A stretch of DNA of 39,169 nucleotides from Flavobacterium sp. Root935 (GCF_001429295.1 NZ_LMJL01000004.1:19366-58534); one strand, 5' to 3'; positions 17,040 to 25,848 are shown, counted from the stretch's first letter. Notes: a model not told the origin generated them from the sequence alone. Numbers and translations are program-made.

Positions 17040-17236
17040 GTTTCACGTTTCAGGTTTAAAGTTTAACCGCAAAGGTCGCAGAGGTTTTTCGCAAAGGTCG
17101 CAAAGTTATCATAGAGCTTTGCGAACTTTTTGCGTTTGTAGACATATAAAGCTTAGAAAAAAAACTTAGCGAACTTTGCGGTTAAAAAACATACAGCATA
17201 TGTACAAACCTGAAACATGAAACCTGAAACAAAACC
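17021..17236. repeat. Large imperfect palindrome, about 216 bp
   Basis: The outer arms are TTTCAGGTTT-like segments (17021-17057) mirrored by AAACCTGAAACATGAAACC (17206-17224) and onward. Inner arms TTTAACCGCAAAG (17062-17074) and CTTTGCGGTTAAA (17174-17186) are exact complements. The middle carries further CGCAAAGGTCGCAAAG / CTTTGCGAACTTTTTGCG copies. It encodes nothing. Similar GTTTCAAGTTTCACG motifs recur at 21056-21104, so this is a dispersed intergenic repeat family. Confidence 0.7.
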
Positions 17237-17250
17237 AACCAAACCTTAAA

Positions 17251-17286
17251 ATAAAAAACCGCAACTCTTTATAGGAATTGCGGTTT
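17251..17286 (-). terminator. Terminator of dnaN
   Basis: A 9-bp stem AAACCGCAA (17256-17264) / TTGCGGTTT (17278-17286), followed on the minus strand by six T. It lies about 108 nt past the dnaN stop. Confidence 0.65.
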
Positions 17287-17393
17287 CTAGGTATAAAAAA
17301 TGGTTGGTTAATAGCGATATCTTTTTTTTTTACAATGATAGATCTTTAATCTGAAACTAAAAAATATCCCTGTAACAGAAAGAAACTTTAATG

Positions 17394-18512
17394 TTAACTA
17401 TTTAACATTACAGGCATTACAAGCATAGTAACTGTTTCTCCCTCTTCTAAACCATCTACAGGCGTTAAAATACCTGCTCTATTTGGTAATGACATTTCAA
17501 GCATAATCATGTCAGATTGCAGGTTTGTCAGCATCTCAGTTAAGAAACGAGAGTTGAAACCAATTTGTAAATCATCTCCTTGATAATCACAAGTCAATCT
17601 TTCTTCTGCTTTGTTTGAGTAATCAATATCTTCTGCCGAAACATTCAATTCAGCTCCAGCAATTTTTAAACGAATTTGGTGTGTAGTTTTATTAGAGAAA
17701 ATCGCAACACGCTTAACTGAACTTAAGAATAAAGAACGGTCAATCATTAATTTGTTTGGATTTTCTTTTGGAATAACTGCTTCGTAATTCGGATATTTTC
17801 CGTCGATTAGACGACACATTAAGATATAATTGTCAAATGAGAAAGTCGCATTTGAATCGTTGTATTCGATTTTTACTTCAGCATCAGAAGTTCCTAAAAT
17901 ACTTTTTAAGATATTTAAAGGTTTCTTTGGCATAATAAAATCTGCTACTTGAGAGGCTTTTACATCTGTACGAGCATATTTTACTAATTTGTGCGCATCA
18001 GTTGCTACGAAAATTAATCCTTCAGGTGAAAACTGGAAGAAAACTCCAGACATTACAGGACGTAAATCGTCGTTTCCAGCAGCAAAAATAGTTTTACTTA
18101 CCGCAGTTGCCAAAACTTCTGCAGGAACAAGTGTTACAGACGGATCTTCTAGACTTACCGCTTTAGGAAATTCTTCTCCAGCCGCATAAGCCAATGCATA
18201 TTTACCAGAATTTGAACTAATTTCTACTGTATTGTTATCCTCAACAGTAAAAGTTAATGGCTGTTCTGGGAAAGTTTTTAAAATTTCAAGCAAAAGTTTA
18301 GCTGGTACAGCTACGCTTCCTTTACTTGTAGAATCGATCGATAATGTAGCCGACATTGTCGTTTCAAGATCTGAAGCCGAAACTGTTAACTCATTATTGT
18401 TTAGTTCAAATAAAAAGTTGTCTAAAATTGGCAACGTGTTGTTGCTATTGATTACACTACCTAAAACTTGTAATTGTTTTAATAAGTACGAACTCGATAC
18501 TATAAATTTCAT
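17394..18512 (-). CDS. dnaN: DNA polymerase III beta sliding clamp
   Basis: 372 aa, the usual length of the beta clamp, with three repeated clamp domains (about 1-120, 125-245, 246-372). Recognisable segments include the N-terminus MKFIVSSSYLLKQLQ, FAAGNDDLRPVMSGVFF and the C-terminus MLVMPVML. It encircles DNA and tethers polymerase III. The start is at MKFIVSS; the frame is open 12 codons upstream, but MKFIVSS matches the family start. It is downstream of gldG on the same strand (about 107-nt gap), with its own -7 element and terminator, so it can be transcribed independently. Confidence 0.96.
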   Translation of the reverse strand: MKFIVSSSYLLKQLQVLGSVINSNNTLPILDNFLFELNNNELTVSASDLETTMSATLSIDSTSKGSVAVPAKLLLEILKTFPEQPLTFTVEDNNTVEISSNSGKYALAYAAGEEFPKAVSLEDPSVTLVPAEVLATAVSKTIFAAGNDDLRPVMSGVFFQFSPEGLIFVATDAHKLVKYARTDVKASQVADFIMPKKPLNILKSILGTSDAEVKIEYNDSNATFSFDNYILMCRLIDGKYPNYEAVIPKENPNKLMIDRSLFLSSVKRVAIFSNKTTHQIRLKIAGAELNVSAEDIDYSNKAEERLTCDYQGDDLQIGFNSRFLTEMLTNLQSDMIMLEMSLPNRAGILTPVDGLEEGETVTMLVMPVMLNS

Positions 18513-18572
18513 CTGTTTTATTTTATTTTTTGATGGATCTTTTAGCAAATAAAGGGCTAAATATACGGATTA

Positions 18573-18580
18573 CAAATATA
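18573..18580 (-). promoter_or_regulatory. -7 element for dnaN
   Basis: TATATTTG on the minus strand matches the -7 consensus and predicts a leader of about 57 nt. No well-spaced TTG was found for -33. Confidence 0.4.
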
Positions 18581-18619
18581 TCTTAAACAATCCAAAGTAT
18601 TACATTTTTTTATTAACAT

Positions 18620-20305
18620 CTACTTACTGTACCTTCTTTTTCTGATAAAGGTAAAGGCAAGTCCGAAAACTAATAAAATTAGAATTGGAACTCCGATAGT
18701 TATGAATTGGGTCATAGTGTAGCTTTCGTAAACTTTTTCTTTATCTAATAAAGGCAGCTCCACATCTTTACTTCTAATGTTAATAAGTCCAGTATCATCC
18801 AGCAGATAATTGATGCAATTCATGATAAAGTCTTTATTGTCGTAAAGATTTCCAGTTCTTTGATCGTAACCTAATTCTACAGGCATTCTGTTTTTGTCTA
18901 ATTGATTTCTTGCCAAGTCTCCGTCAGCAATAACAATCATTTTATTTGGTTTTCCTTTTGCGGTAAAAGAATTGTCTTTAAATGGCAATACTCTATTTTC
19001 AAAAGCAGAGTGGAAAGATCCTTCTAATAATACGGCAAGCGGTAAATTTCCTTTATTCAAATACTCTTCTGGAGTAGATTTTTCGGTTACCATATTCAGG
19101 TTGATTTCTGCAGGCGAACCGATAGTTTTAGAATATTGGGAAGACTGTAGCAAAACAGTTTTTTTAATTCCATTTTTTAAAGTGTCAATCGGACTTGCAA
19201 AATCGAATTTAATACCGCCAAGATTTTTAACGATCGGGTGCTGGCTTGCTGGGTAAACCTGAGGCGCGAATTTCCAGACAAAATCCTGATATTGAGTTGC
19301 ACTTCCTTGTTCGCCGGTTGCCAGTTTTATTGGGCTTCCTTGTTCATCTTTTATCAAATCAGGATTAATTCTGAACCCGTATTTGAAGAACATATCATTA
19401 AGATTTAAATCTCTCGGATATGCTAAAGTGGCGCCCATATCATTATACAAACTATCCATATCGGCAGCAACTTGGTCAATTAGCCAAATTGTTTTTCCTC
19501 CGTTCATTATAAACTGATCCAGAACTTCTTTTTCTTCGTCAGTGAATTTTTCTGTTGGTTTTGAGATAATGGCTAAATCGTATTTTTTTAGCGCATTTAA
19601 AGTTCCATTTGGATCTTTTGCAACAGAATCTAATGTAAATGGTCCGATGAAATAACTTTCTCTAATCTGCAGCAGCATTTTAGCGATATGAATTTCTTTC
19701 AATTCACCGTTACCTCTTATAATTGCAACTTTTTTCTGTTTGTTTTTAGTAATTTTATTGATGGCATCTGCGATAGAATATTCTAAATGCTGAATAGATC
19801 CCATTACTTTTTGTGTAGTCGAAGCACCCATTATATTTTTCAATAATGGAATATTAACTTCTTTTCCGTTATAAACTGCGATTGCCCAAGGAAAAACCAT
19901 TGCTTGAGATTGTTTTCCTTTATCGTCAACTGTTATGTTTACTGGCGTTAATCCTTTTTTGAAAAGTGATTTTGTAAGTTCGTCACTTTCTTCTTCATTT
20001 TCTAAAGGATCGACAAATTCGAAAACAATATTTTTATTATACGCTTGAAATTCTTCTAGTAATTGTTTGGTTTCCTGCTGCAAACGTTTAAAATCTGCTG
20101 GAAGATCGCCAGCCATATAAATTTTTATAGAAAGCGGATTCTCAACTTGTTTTACAATTCCTAATGAAGTTGGAGACAGCGTATAACGTTTGTCTTTAGT
20201 TAAATCAAAACGCTGGAAAAATAGTGTTCCAAGTACATTTAAAACAACTAAAATGAATATAGTAATGCCTAATGTTTTTAAATTCTGCTTTGTAGATGCT
20301 TTCAT
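18620..20305 (-). CDS. gldG: Gliding motility ABC transporter substrate-binding protein GldG
   Basis: 561 aa. It has one N-terminal membrane helix (about 12-31), a large extracytoplasmic domain of the DUF7088/ABC-type_uncharacterised (GldG/IFT52-like) class, and a C-terminal helix (about 532-553) ending in RKRR. It opens with the typical LTKDKRYTLSPTS segment. GldG with GldF and GldA forms an ABC transporter required for gliding in Flavobacterium johnsoniae. Its ATG overlaps the gldF stop by 1 nt (TAATG), so the two are translationally coupled. gldA is not in this window, as in F. johnsoniae, where it is unlinked. Confidence 0.93.
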   Translation of the reverse strand: MKASTKQNLKTLGITIFILVVLNVLGTLFFQRFDLTKDKRYTLSPTSLGIVKQVENPLSIKIYMAGDLPADFKRLQQETKQLLEEFQAYNKNIVFEFVDPLENEEESDELTKSLFKKGLTPVNITVDDKGKQSQAMVFPWAIAVYNGKEVNIPLLKNIMGASTTQKVMGSIQHLEYSIADAINKITKNKQKKVAIIRGNGELKEIHIAKMLLQIRESYFIGPFTLDSVAKDPNGTLNALKKYDLAIISKPTEKFTDEEKEVLDQFIMNGGKTIWLIDQVAADMDSLYNDMGATLAYPRDLNLNDMFFKYGFRINPDLIKDEQGSPIKLATGEQGSATQYQDFVWKFAPQVYPASQHPIVKNLGGIKFDFASPIDTLKNGIKKTVLLQSSQYSKTIGSPAEINLNMVTEKSTPEEYLNKGNLPLAVLLEGSFHSAFENRVLPFKDNSFTAKGKPNKMIVIADGDLARNQLDKNRMPVELGYDQRTGNLYDNKDFIMNCINYLLDDTGLINIRSKDVELPLLDKEKVYESYTMTQFITIGVPILILLVFGLAFTFIRKRRYSK

Positions 20306-21030
20306 TACGCTTTATAAGATTTTAATTGGTAAACAGTAAAAGATAGAAAAGCGATTGTAATGCTTAAAAAATAAATAACATCGCGTGTATCAATAACACC
20401 GCGGCTCATGCTTTTAAAGTGATTCTGCATTCCTAAAACTGCAACAATATTGTTTGAACCAGGAATTAAAGAACTTACACCTTCAAAACCAAAATACAAG
20501 AAAAAGCATAAGAAAACAGCAATAATAAAAGCTACAATCTGATTTTCTGAAAGGGTAGAAGTGAAGATCCCGATTGCTGAATAAGAAGCTATTAAAAATA
20601 ACAATCCGAAGTAAGAACCAATCGTGCTTCCCATATCGATATTACCTTCAGGTAAACCTAAATCTGAAATTACTTTTACATAAATAAGTGTCGGAACAAT
20701 TGCCAAAATAATCAAAAGAAAAGAGCCGAAAAATTTTCCGTTTACAATTTCCCAGATTGATAAAGGTTTTGTCAGTAACAATTCTAAAGTTCCTTGTTTC
20801 TTTTCGTCAGAGAAACTTCTCATAGTTACGGCTGGAATTAAGAATATTAGAATCCATGGCGCTAAAGTAAAAAACGGAGTTAAATCGGCATAACCTGTAT
20901 TTAGAATATTGTAATCTCCTTCAAAAACCCATAAAAATAGTCCGCTGCTGATTAAAAAAATCGCAATGACCAAATAGCCGATAGGAGAGCCAAAAAAAGA
21001 TTTTATTTCTCTTAAAATGATTGATTTCAT
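20305..21030 (-). CDS. gldF: Gliding motility ABC transporter permease GldF
   Basis: 241 aa permease with six predicted membrane helices. It begins MKSIILREIKSFFGSPIGY and contains the FSDEKKQGTLELLLTKPLS segment typical of ABC-2 type permeases (GldF/NosY-like). It works with GldG and the separately encoded ATPase GldA. It is the first gene of a two-gene operon; its stop overlaps the gldG start. No consensus promoter was recognised in the short gap before it, which is occupied by a hairpin repeat. Confidence 0.93.
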   Translation of the reverse strand: MKSIILREIKSFFGSPIGYLVIAIFLISSGLFLWVFEGDYNILNTGYADLTPFFTLAPWILIFLIPAVTMRSFSDEKKQGTLELLLTKPLSIWEIVNGKFFGSFLLIILAIVPTLIYVKVISDLGLPEGNIDMGSTIGSYFGLLFLIASYSAIGIFTSTLSENQIVAFIIAVFLCFFLYFGFEGVSSLIPGSNNIVAVLGMQNHFKSMSRGVIDTRDVIYFLSITIAFLSFTVYQLKSYKA

Positions 21031-21055
21031 TCGTGTTTTGTTTTTATTGTTTCAT

Positions 21056-21104
21056 GTTTAAGGTTTCAAGTTGCCTGCTTAACGTGAAACTTGAAACTTT
21101 AAAC
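21056..21104. repeat. 16-bp hairpin repeat upstream of gldF
   Basis: GTTTAAGGTTTCAAGT (21056-21071) pairs with 21089-21104 with one G-U wobble and a 17-nt loop. It touches the stop codon of the ABM gene and shares the GTTTCAAGTTTCACG motif with 17021-17236. It may end or attenuate the upstream transcript, but lacks a T-run. Confidence 0.5.
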
Positions 21105-21400
21105 TATTTTAAACTAACCAATTTATCCACGCTCCAAGCTTCTGGCTTTGCATTGAATAATTTTTTTGTAAAATCCCAAACCGTATTAAAAAGCTCAGAA
21201 TTCCTATAATTTTCCAAATCAGCTTCGGTTTCCCAATAACTGTAAGTGAAAAAGATGCATTTATCATTTTTATCCTGATACAGTTCTAAAAAACGATTTC
21301 CCTCAGCATTTCTTATTTTTTCTTTCACGGATTTAAAATTCTCCAGAAAATCAGGAATTTTTTCTTCATGAAAACTCATTTTTACTATTCTGACAAACAT
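21104..21400 (-). CDS. ABM-domain protein (putative monooxygenase-like)
   Basis: 98 aa single dimeric alpha-beta barrel domain of the antibiotic biosynthesis monooxygenase (ABM) type: MFVRIVKMSF opening strand, LELYQDKNDKCIFFTYSYWET central strands, and a tail with VWDFTKKLF. Family members include YgiN-like quinol monooxygenases and heme-degrading enzymes, but no diagnostic heme or quinol residues can be assigned. It lies 73 nt upstream of gldF on the same strand, with a hairpin between; co-transcription is possible. Confidence 0.8.
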   Translation of the reverse strand: MFVRIVKMSFHEEKIPDFLENFKSVKEKIRNAEGNRFLELYQDKNDKCIFFTYSYWETEADLENYRNSELFNTVWDFTKKLFNAKPEAWSVDKLVSLK

Positions 21401-21517
21401 GTTGTTATTTTAAATTTGATAGTCCAAATTTTAGATTTTTTTAAATTGTCTAAAGTCTTACAGGTGCGCAAAAATACCAAATTTGATTGTTGTTTTTATA
21501 AAAAAATAAAATTCCAA

Positions 21518-21600
21518 TAGAGAAATTCCAAATTCCAAACTTTAGAGTTTCCTTAATCTAAAATCTATCCCGTCCTGAGGTTTCGGGATCGGGACTAAAA
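21518..21600. repeat. AT-rich direct repeats plus GC-rich palindrome
   Basis: AAATTCCAAATTCCAAAC units are followed by a GC-rich segment, TCCCGTCCTGAGG...CGGGATCGGGA (about 21567-21594), flanked by copies of TCTAAAATCT. Complementary ATTTGGAATTTGGAATTT occurs again at about 38724-38741, and a related CCCGAATCCTCGGG occurs near 38843. These are dispersed non-coding repeats. It may also act as the terminator region of the adjacent minus-strand gene. Confidence 0.5.
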
Positions 21601-21611
21601 TCTAAAATTAT

Positions 21612-22442
21612 TTACGAAAACTTAATCGTAATCACATCACGATAATTCAATCCTAGCAAACTATTAGCAGAACCTACTTTAGAAGGATTGCTTCTAAATA
21701 TTGCGATTTCAAGAAAACCAGCTTCATTAAAAATCGCCAGTTTCTCTCCTTCATACGTTTTAATCGGATACTTATCAGAAGTTGCAATAGCCGAATAATT
21801 AGGTAAAATCGTTTTGATATTTTTAGGTTTCATTACAATTTCATACTGGCGTCCGCGTGAAACTTCTAAGAATTGTTTCTTTGAAATATTAGTGACAACG
21901 TTTCCAAAATGATCAATATAAATTATATAGCCTTTTAACGAGTTTCCGTCGTCGGCAACAATAGCTTGAAGTTCAGTTGCTTCTTTTATTGAGGTGATTT
22001 CTTTTCCAATTACATTCAATAAACCGCCTTTTGATAAATGAGAAGCCACTTGAATAAAGATATCCATATCCGTTGATTCTATCGGGAAACGATCATGAAT
22101 ATTTATCGCAACAATTTTTTGCGGTACGATCTTCTGTGTAAGCATGCTCAAAATTCCGTTATCGGCACAAATAAAATAGTGGTCATTCCACTGCATGGCG
22201 ATATGCTGGTTCTCTTTATTGCGTTCAATATCGACGCCAATAAGGTGTACAGTTCCTTTCGGGAAGCTTAAATAAGAGGCGCCAATTACATAACTGGCTT
22301 CTGCAGTATTAAAGGGATCAATGTCATGAGAAATGTCAATTATTTGAACCTCCGGATTTTCAGAAAGTATTTTACCCTTCAGCGACCCCACAAAGTGATC
22401 TTTTAAGCCGTAGTCTGTAGTAAGGGTAATTATTGACATCAT
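21612..22442 (-). CDS. SAM hydroxide adenosyltransferase (DUF62 family)
   Basis: 276 aa. Motifs of the DUF62/SAM-hydrolase family: LTTDYGLKDHFVG near the N-terminus, ISHDIDPFN, GVDIE, CADNGILS, and the C-terminal domain with YIDHFGNVVTN. The family includes fluorinase and chlorinase, but the common bacterial members split SAM with water into adenosine and methionine. Nothing here shows the chlorinase or fluorinase loop, so the hydroxide form is the better call. Start is MMSI (two adjacent ATGs). It is divergent from phoH. Confidence 0.88.
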   Translation of the reverse strand: MMSIITLTTDYGLKDHFVGSLKGKILSENPEVQIIDISHDIDPFNTAEASYVIGASYLSFPKGTVHLIGVDIERNKENQHIAMQWNDHYFICADNGILSMLTQKIVPQKIVAINIHDRFPIESTDMDIFIQVASHLSKGGLLNVIGKEITSIKEATELQAIVADDGNSLKGYIIYIDHFGNVVTNISKKQFLEVSRGRQYEIVMKPKNIKTILPNYSAIATSDKYPIKTYEGEKLAIFNEAGFLEIAIFRSNPSKVGSANSLLGLNYRDVITIKFS

Positions 22443-22498
22443 TTTGTTTATAACTATTGATAGTATTTAAATCTAATTTTCATTAAATTTGAGAAATG

Positions 22499-22506
22499 CA
22501 AAGCTA
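22499..22506 (-). promoter_or_regulatory. -7 element for the SAM hydroxide adenosyltransferase gene
   Basis: TAGCTTTG on the minus strand fits TAnnTTTG and predicts a leader of about 53 nt. The nearest TTG is only 13 nt further upstream, too close for a canonical -33. Confidence 0.4.
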
Positions 22507-22712
22507 ATAATAGTAAACACAAATTGAAAGAAAGAAAAGACAAATTGTGATTTTAAAAATTAACTTGCTGTTATAGAAGTCTCTGTGGGAATGCAGCTCC
22601 AAGTTTCTACAAAAATGGAAAACTGAAACTGCAGCTGGAAACTGAGACTAATAAAAAAGACCCGACAACCCCTAAATAAGAAAAAAGGAATTTTAATTTA
22701 AAACTACTTCAT

Positions 22713-23663
22713 TTGAACGAAAGAATAATCGAGCTAGTAGATATTGCTCCAAAAGAATTTTGGGGCGCACAGGACAGCCATCTAGAAATTATTAAAAAGT
22801 ATTACCCAAAGCTTAAAATCGTAGCGCGAGGGACAACTTTAAAAGCATTTGGCGAAAAAGAAGTTTTAGATGAATTTGAAAAAAGATTTCAAAGATTAAT
22901 GCTTCATTTCACACGATACAATAATATTGATGATAATGTAATTGAACGTGTAATCATGAGTGATGGTCAAGAAGATAAAAGAAGTTACGATCATGACAAA
23001 ATCTTAGTTCATGGTGTTGGCGGTAAGATTATCAAAGCGATGACGCCAAATCAGCAATTGCTGGTTGATACCATTAAGAAAAATGATATGGTCTTTGCTA
23101 TTGGTCCTGCTGGAACTGGAAAAACGTATACCGGTGTCGCTATGGCGGTTAAAATGTTAAAAGATAAAGAAGTAAAAAGGATTATTTTGACTCGTCCTGC
23201 AGTGGAAGCCGGAGAAAATCTCGGATTTCTGCCTGGGGATATGAAAGAAAAACTCGATCCTTACATGCAGCCGCTTTACGATGCGCTGCGTGACATGCTT
23301 CCCAACGAAAAACTCGAAGATTACATTTTAAAAGGAATTATTCAGATTGCGCCGCTTGCGTTTATGCGCGGTCGAACGCTTGATAATGCGTTTGTAATCC
23401 TTGATGAAGCCCAGAACACCACTCACTCACAGATGAAAATGTTTTTAACCCGTATGGGAAAAAACGCTAAATTTATGATTACTGGCGATCCTGGACAGGT
23501 CGATTTACCACGAAGAACTATTTCTGGTCTGAAAGAAGCGATTTTGGTTCTGAAAGATATTGACGGAATAGGAATTATTTATCTGGATGATAAAGATATC
23601 GTTCGCCACAGATTGGTTAAAAAGGTAATTGATGCCTACAAGCAAATAGAGAATCACGACTAA
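22713..23663 (+). CDS. phoH: PhoH-family ATPase
   Basis: 316 aa. It has an N-terminal KH-like RNA-binding region (about 30-80), Walker A GPAGTGKT (131-138), Walker B followed by DEAQNTT, and GDPGQVD as sensor region. PhoH proteins are cytosolic ATPases linked to RNA metabolism (YbeZ-like). The start is a TTG: in frame upstream there is a stop at 22677-22679 and no ATG, GTG or other TTG, and the family N-terminus (NERIIELVDIAPKEF) begins right here. A weak AAAGGAA lies too far upstream to be a good ribosome site. It ends in a very strong terminator. Confidence 0.93.
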   Translation: MNERIIELVDIAPKEFWGAQDSHLEIIKKYYPKLKIVARGTTLKAFGEKEVLDEFEKRFQRLMLHFTRYNNIDDNVIERVIMSDGQEDKRSYDHDKILVHGVGGKIIKAMTPNQQLLVDTIKKNDMVFAIGPAGTGKTYTGVAMAVKMLKDKEVKRIILTRPAVEAGENLGFLPGDMKEKLDPYMQPLYDALRDMLPNEKLEDYILKGIIQIAPLAFMRGRTLDNAFVILDEAQNTTHSQMKMFLTRMGKNAKFMITGDPGQVDLPRRTISGLKEAILVLKDIDGIGIIYLDDKDIVRHRLVKKVIDAYKQIENHD

Positions 23664-23720
23664 TTTTTAATTTTAGTAAAATGTTAAATGTAAATCGTGA
23701 ATTGTGTTTTAACATTTATT

Positions 23721-23773
23721 AATATTCGTTTTACACTTGTTTCTTTGGAAAAGTGTAAAACGAATATTTTTTT
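23721..23773 (+). terminator. Strong terminator of phoH
   Basis: A perfect 18-bp stem (23721-23738 with 23751-23768) with a 12-nt loop is followed by a T-run. It starts 58 nt past the phoH stop and isolates the AT-rich genes downstream. Confidence 0.85.
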
Positions 23774-23806
23774 AGGAAATAAATAAGGAAAGGGTCAATT
23801 TTATAG

Positions 23807-24487
23807 ATGGAAAGTAAAATTATATTTGTAGTAGGTTTTATTATTTTTTTTGCATTTAAGTTTTTTGCTCAAAATAAAAATTCAGATAATAACATAAAGA
23901 AATTATCAGGAAAAGAAATTGTTGCAGAACTAAATAGATTAAATTTTTTCAATCTCACAGACAAAAAAGATTTAAAAATAACAAAGGAAGCTTTTAAAAA
24001 ATCATATGATGAATTAAGTTTCTTTGAAGGTCATATGAAAGAAGATTTAAGTTTTACCGATAATAGATTTTATTTTATCGATAGTGAAACATTATTTGAA
24101 GGAGAGGGATTAATACAATATTTGGAAACTATAAAAATTTCATTTGACAAATTAAATTTAAAACTTTTAATATCAGAGGAATTTGAAAATCAAACTGATA
24201 AGCATTTACTTCATAAGATTAAATTAAACGGTAATGAATATGTAGCTTTCGATGATAATTTTGGAGATCATGATTGGACTATCGCCTATTTAAATTTTAT
24301 TGAAATGTTGAATAATGAGCTTAAGATTCAAGGGAGTGAAGAACAATTTTATCCAATTAGTTCAGGGAATGATGGTAGAACAGTACTTCTAACTAGAGAT
24401 TTATTTGAATTTGTAAAAGAAAATTATCCTGATGATTGGGAACATCCAAAAAACATAAATGAATGGAAAGTTGGACTTAATTTTTGA
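23807..24487 (+). CDS. Uncharacterised secreted or membrane-anchored protein, 226 aa
   Basis: Family not recognised. The N-terminus (residues 1-22, KIIFVVGFIIFFAFKFFAQ) is a signal peptide or anchor; the FFAQ-N ending would fit signal peptidase I. The rest is acidic and hydrophilic, with a motif-like end (RTVLLTRDLFEFVKENYPDDW). Codons are even more AT-rich than neighbours, and it sits in a gap between two core genes, phoH and purC, suggesting an acquired gene. The DUF1801 gene begins 9 nt after its stop, so the two may be co-transcribed. Confidence 0.7.
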   Translation: MESKIIFVVGFIIFFAFKFFAQNKNSDNNIKKLSGKEIVAELNRLNFFNLTDKKDLKITKEAFKKSYDELSFFEGHMKEDLSFTDNRFYFIDSETLFEGEGLIQYLETIKISFDKLNLKLLISEEFENQTDKHLLHKIKLNGNEYVAFDDNFGDHDWTIAYLNFIEMLNNELKIQGSEEQFYPISSGNDGRTVLLTRDLFEFVKENYPDDWEHPKNINEWKVGLNF

Positions 24488-24495
24488 ATTTCAAA

Positions 24496-24858
24496 ATGAA
24501 AAAACCAGATGATTTCTACTTAAATCAAGAAGAACCTGTAAAAGGAATATTTTTGGCATTAAAAGAAATCATTTTGAAACAAGATGAAAATATAACGAAT
24601 ACTTTAAAATACGGAATGCCTTTTTTCTGTTATAAACGTAAAATGTTTTGCTATTTATGGATTCATAAAAAACTTAAAAAACCGTATATCGGAATTGTGG
24701 AAGGAAAACATTTTGACGAACCATTTCTGATTCAGGAAAAGCGTTCGAGAATGAAAATTATGATGTTTGATGTTAATGAAGATTTACCTTTAGAAGAAAT
24801 TGAAATTGTAATTCAGAAAGCTGTAAACTTATATAAATTAGGAATTATAAAAGTTTAA
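24496..24858 (+). CDS. DUF1801-domain protein
   Basis: 120 aa, starting at MKKPDDFY. A TTG in frame at 24484 overlaps the previous gene but the ATG is preferred. It shows the DUF1801 pattern: ILKQDENITNTLKYGMPFFCYKRKMFCYLWIHKK, then IGIVEGKHF and RSRMKIMMF. The fold is small and cytosolic (YdhG-like); function not established. It follows the 226-aa gene by 8 nt. Confidence 0.82.
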   Translation: MKKPDDFYLNQEEPVKGIFLALKEIILKQDENITNTLKYGMPFFCYKRKMFCYLWIHKKLKKPYIGIVEGKHFDEPFLIQEKRSRMKIMMFDVNEDLPLEEIEIVIQKAVNLYKLGIIKV

Positions 24859-24940
24859 AATATTTAAATCGCAATATTTAATCAAATAGTTAAATAAATA
24901 ATAAACTTAGCCCATTTTTGGATTTCAAAGTTAGGAAACT

Positions 24941-24971
24941 TTGTCTAAACGAGCTTAAAGCCGTAAATTTG
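24941..24971 (+). promoter_or_regulatory. Bacteroidota-type promoter of the Cof-type HAD gene
   Basis: -33 TTG (24941-24943), 20-nt spacer, -7 TAAATTTG (24964-24971). The predicted start of transcription near 24975 leaves a 23-nt leader to the ATG at 24998. One of the best promoter matches in the window. Confidence 0.7.
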
Positions 24972-24997
24972 CATAACATCAATATTTGATAATTAAT

Positions 24998-25828
24998 ATG
25001 ACAAAACTTAAAAATATAAAAGTTGTAGTAAGTGACCTTGATGGAACTTTACTCAACCCTCAACACAGAATTTCAGAATATACTAAATCAATTTTTCAAG
25101 AACTGCACAATCAAAATTACCTTATAGTTGTAGCAACTGGCCGTCATCATCTTGATGCAATGGCAATTATTGAAAGACTTGAAGTTCCTGTATATTTAGT
25201 GAGTTCAAACGGAGCTAGAATTCATTCACCAAATAAAGAAGAGCTTTTTGCTTTTAACCTAGACAGTGATGTGGTTAAAGCCGCATTGAATGTTGAAATT
25301 GATCCTGCAATTACAGTAGTTTTATTTAAGGAAAATGTTTGGCAGACTAACAAATGGAACGAAAGACTTAATTCTTTTCAAGCCGAATTAAAATACCGCC
25401 CAGAATTAGTAGATTATAAAAATCTGGAAGATTTTGGCGCAATCAAAATTTTCTTTTCATGCGACGATCATGAAAAATTAGTAAAACTAAAGGACGATGT
25501 TTTAGCAAACTCTTCAGAACATTTGCATCATGCTTTTAGTTTACCAACCTGCTTAGAGTTTATGGATAAATCTATAGATAAAGCAGTTGCAATTGAACAA
25601 GTATTAGAAAAAGAAGGTTACACTTTAGATCAAGCAGTTTCTTTTGGCGACGGATTTAATGATGTGCAAATGTTATCTGCGTCTGGAAAAGGCTTAATTA
25701 TGGGCAATGCACCAGCGGTTCTAAAAGAAACTTTACCAGATTTAGAAGTTATTAAAACCAATGCAGAAGATGGTGTAGCAAGATATATTGCATCTAAAAT
25801 TTTAGATAAAGAATTAGCTTCAAGTTAA
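24998..25828 (+). CDS. Cof-type HAD-IIB phosphatase
   Basis: 276 aa. It has nucleophile motif DLDGTLL (Asp13, Asp15), the motif II-type VVATGRH, a cap domain (about 85-190), Lys in a DKAVAIEQ segment, and the metal motif GDGFNDVQM. Cof-like enzymes dephosphorylate small cytosolic substrates such as sugar phosphates, FMN or pyridoxal phosphate; the substrate cannot be assigned. The start was chosen at ATG 24998 rather than a TTG four codons upstream because it fits the promoter and family start. A terminator follows. Confidence 0.88.
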   Translation: MTKLKNIKVVVSDLDGTLLNPQHRISEYTKSIFQELHNQNYLIVVATGRHHLDAMAIIERLEVPVYLVSSNGARIHSPNKEELFAFNLDSDVVKAALNVEIDPAITVVLFKENVWQTNKWNERLNSFQAELKYRPELVDYKNLEDFGAIKIFFSCDDHEKLVKLKDDVLANSSEHLHHAFSLPTCLEFMDKSIDKAVAIEQVLEKEGYTLDQAVSFGDGFNDVQMLSASGKGLIMGNAPAVLKETLPDLEVIKTNAEDGVARYIASKILDKELASS

Positions 25829-25848
25829 TTTTGAATCATATTCAAACT

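Noticed and set aside
21612..22442. A halogenase (chlorinase or fluorinase) for unusual natural products
   Set aside because: The gene belongs to the SAM-dependent family, but no biosynthetic genes surround it and no halogenase-specific loop could be identified; SAM hydroxide adenosyltransferase is far more common.
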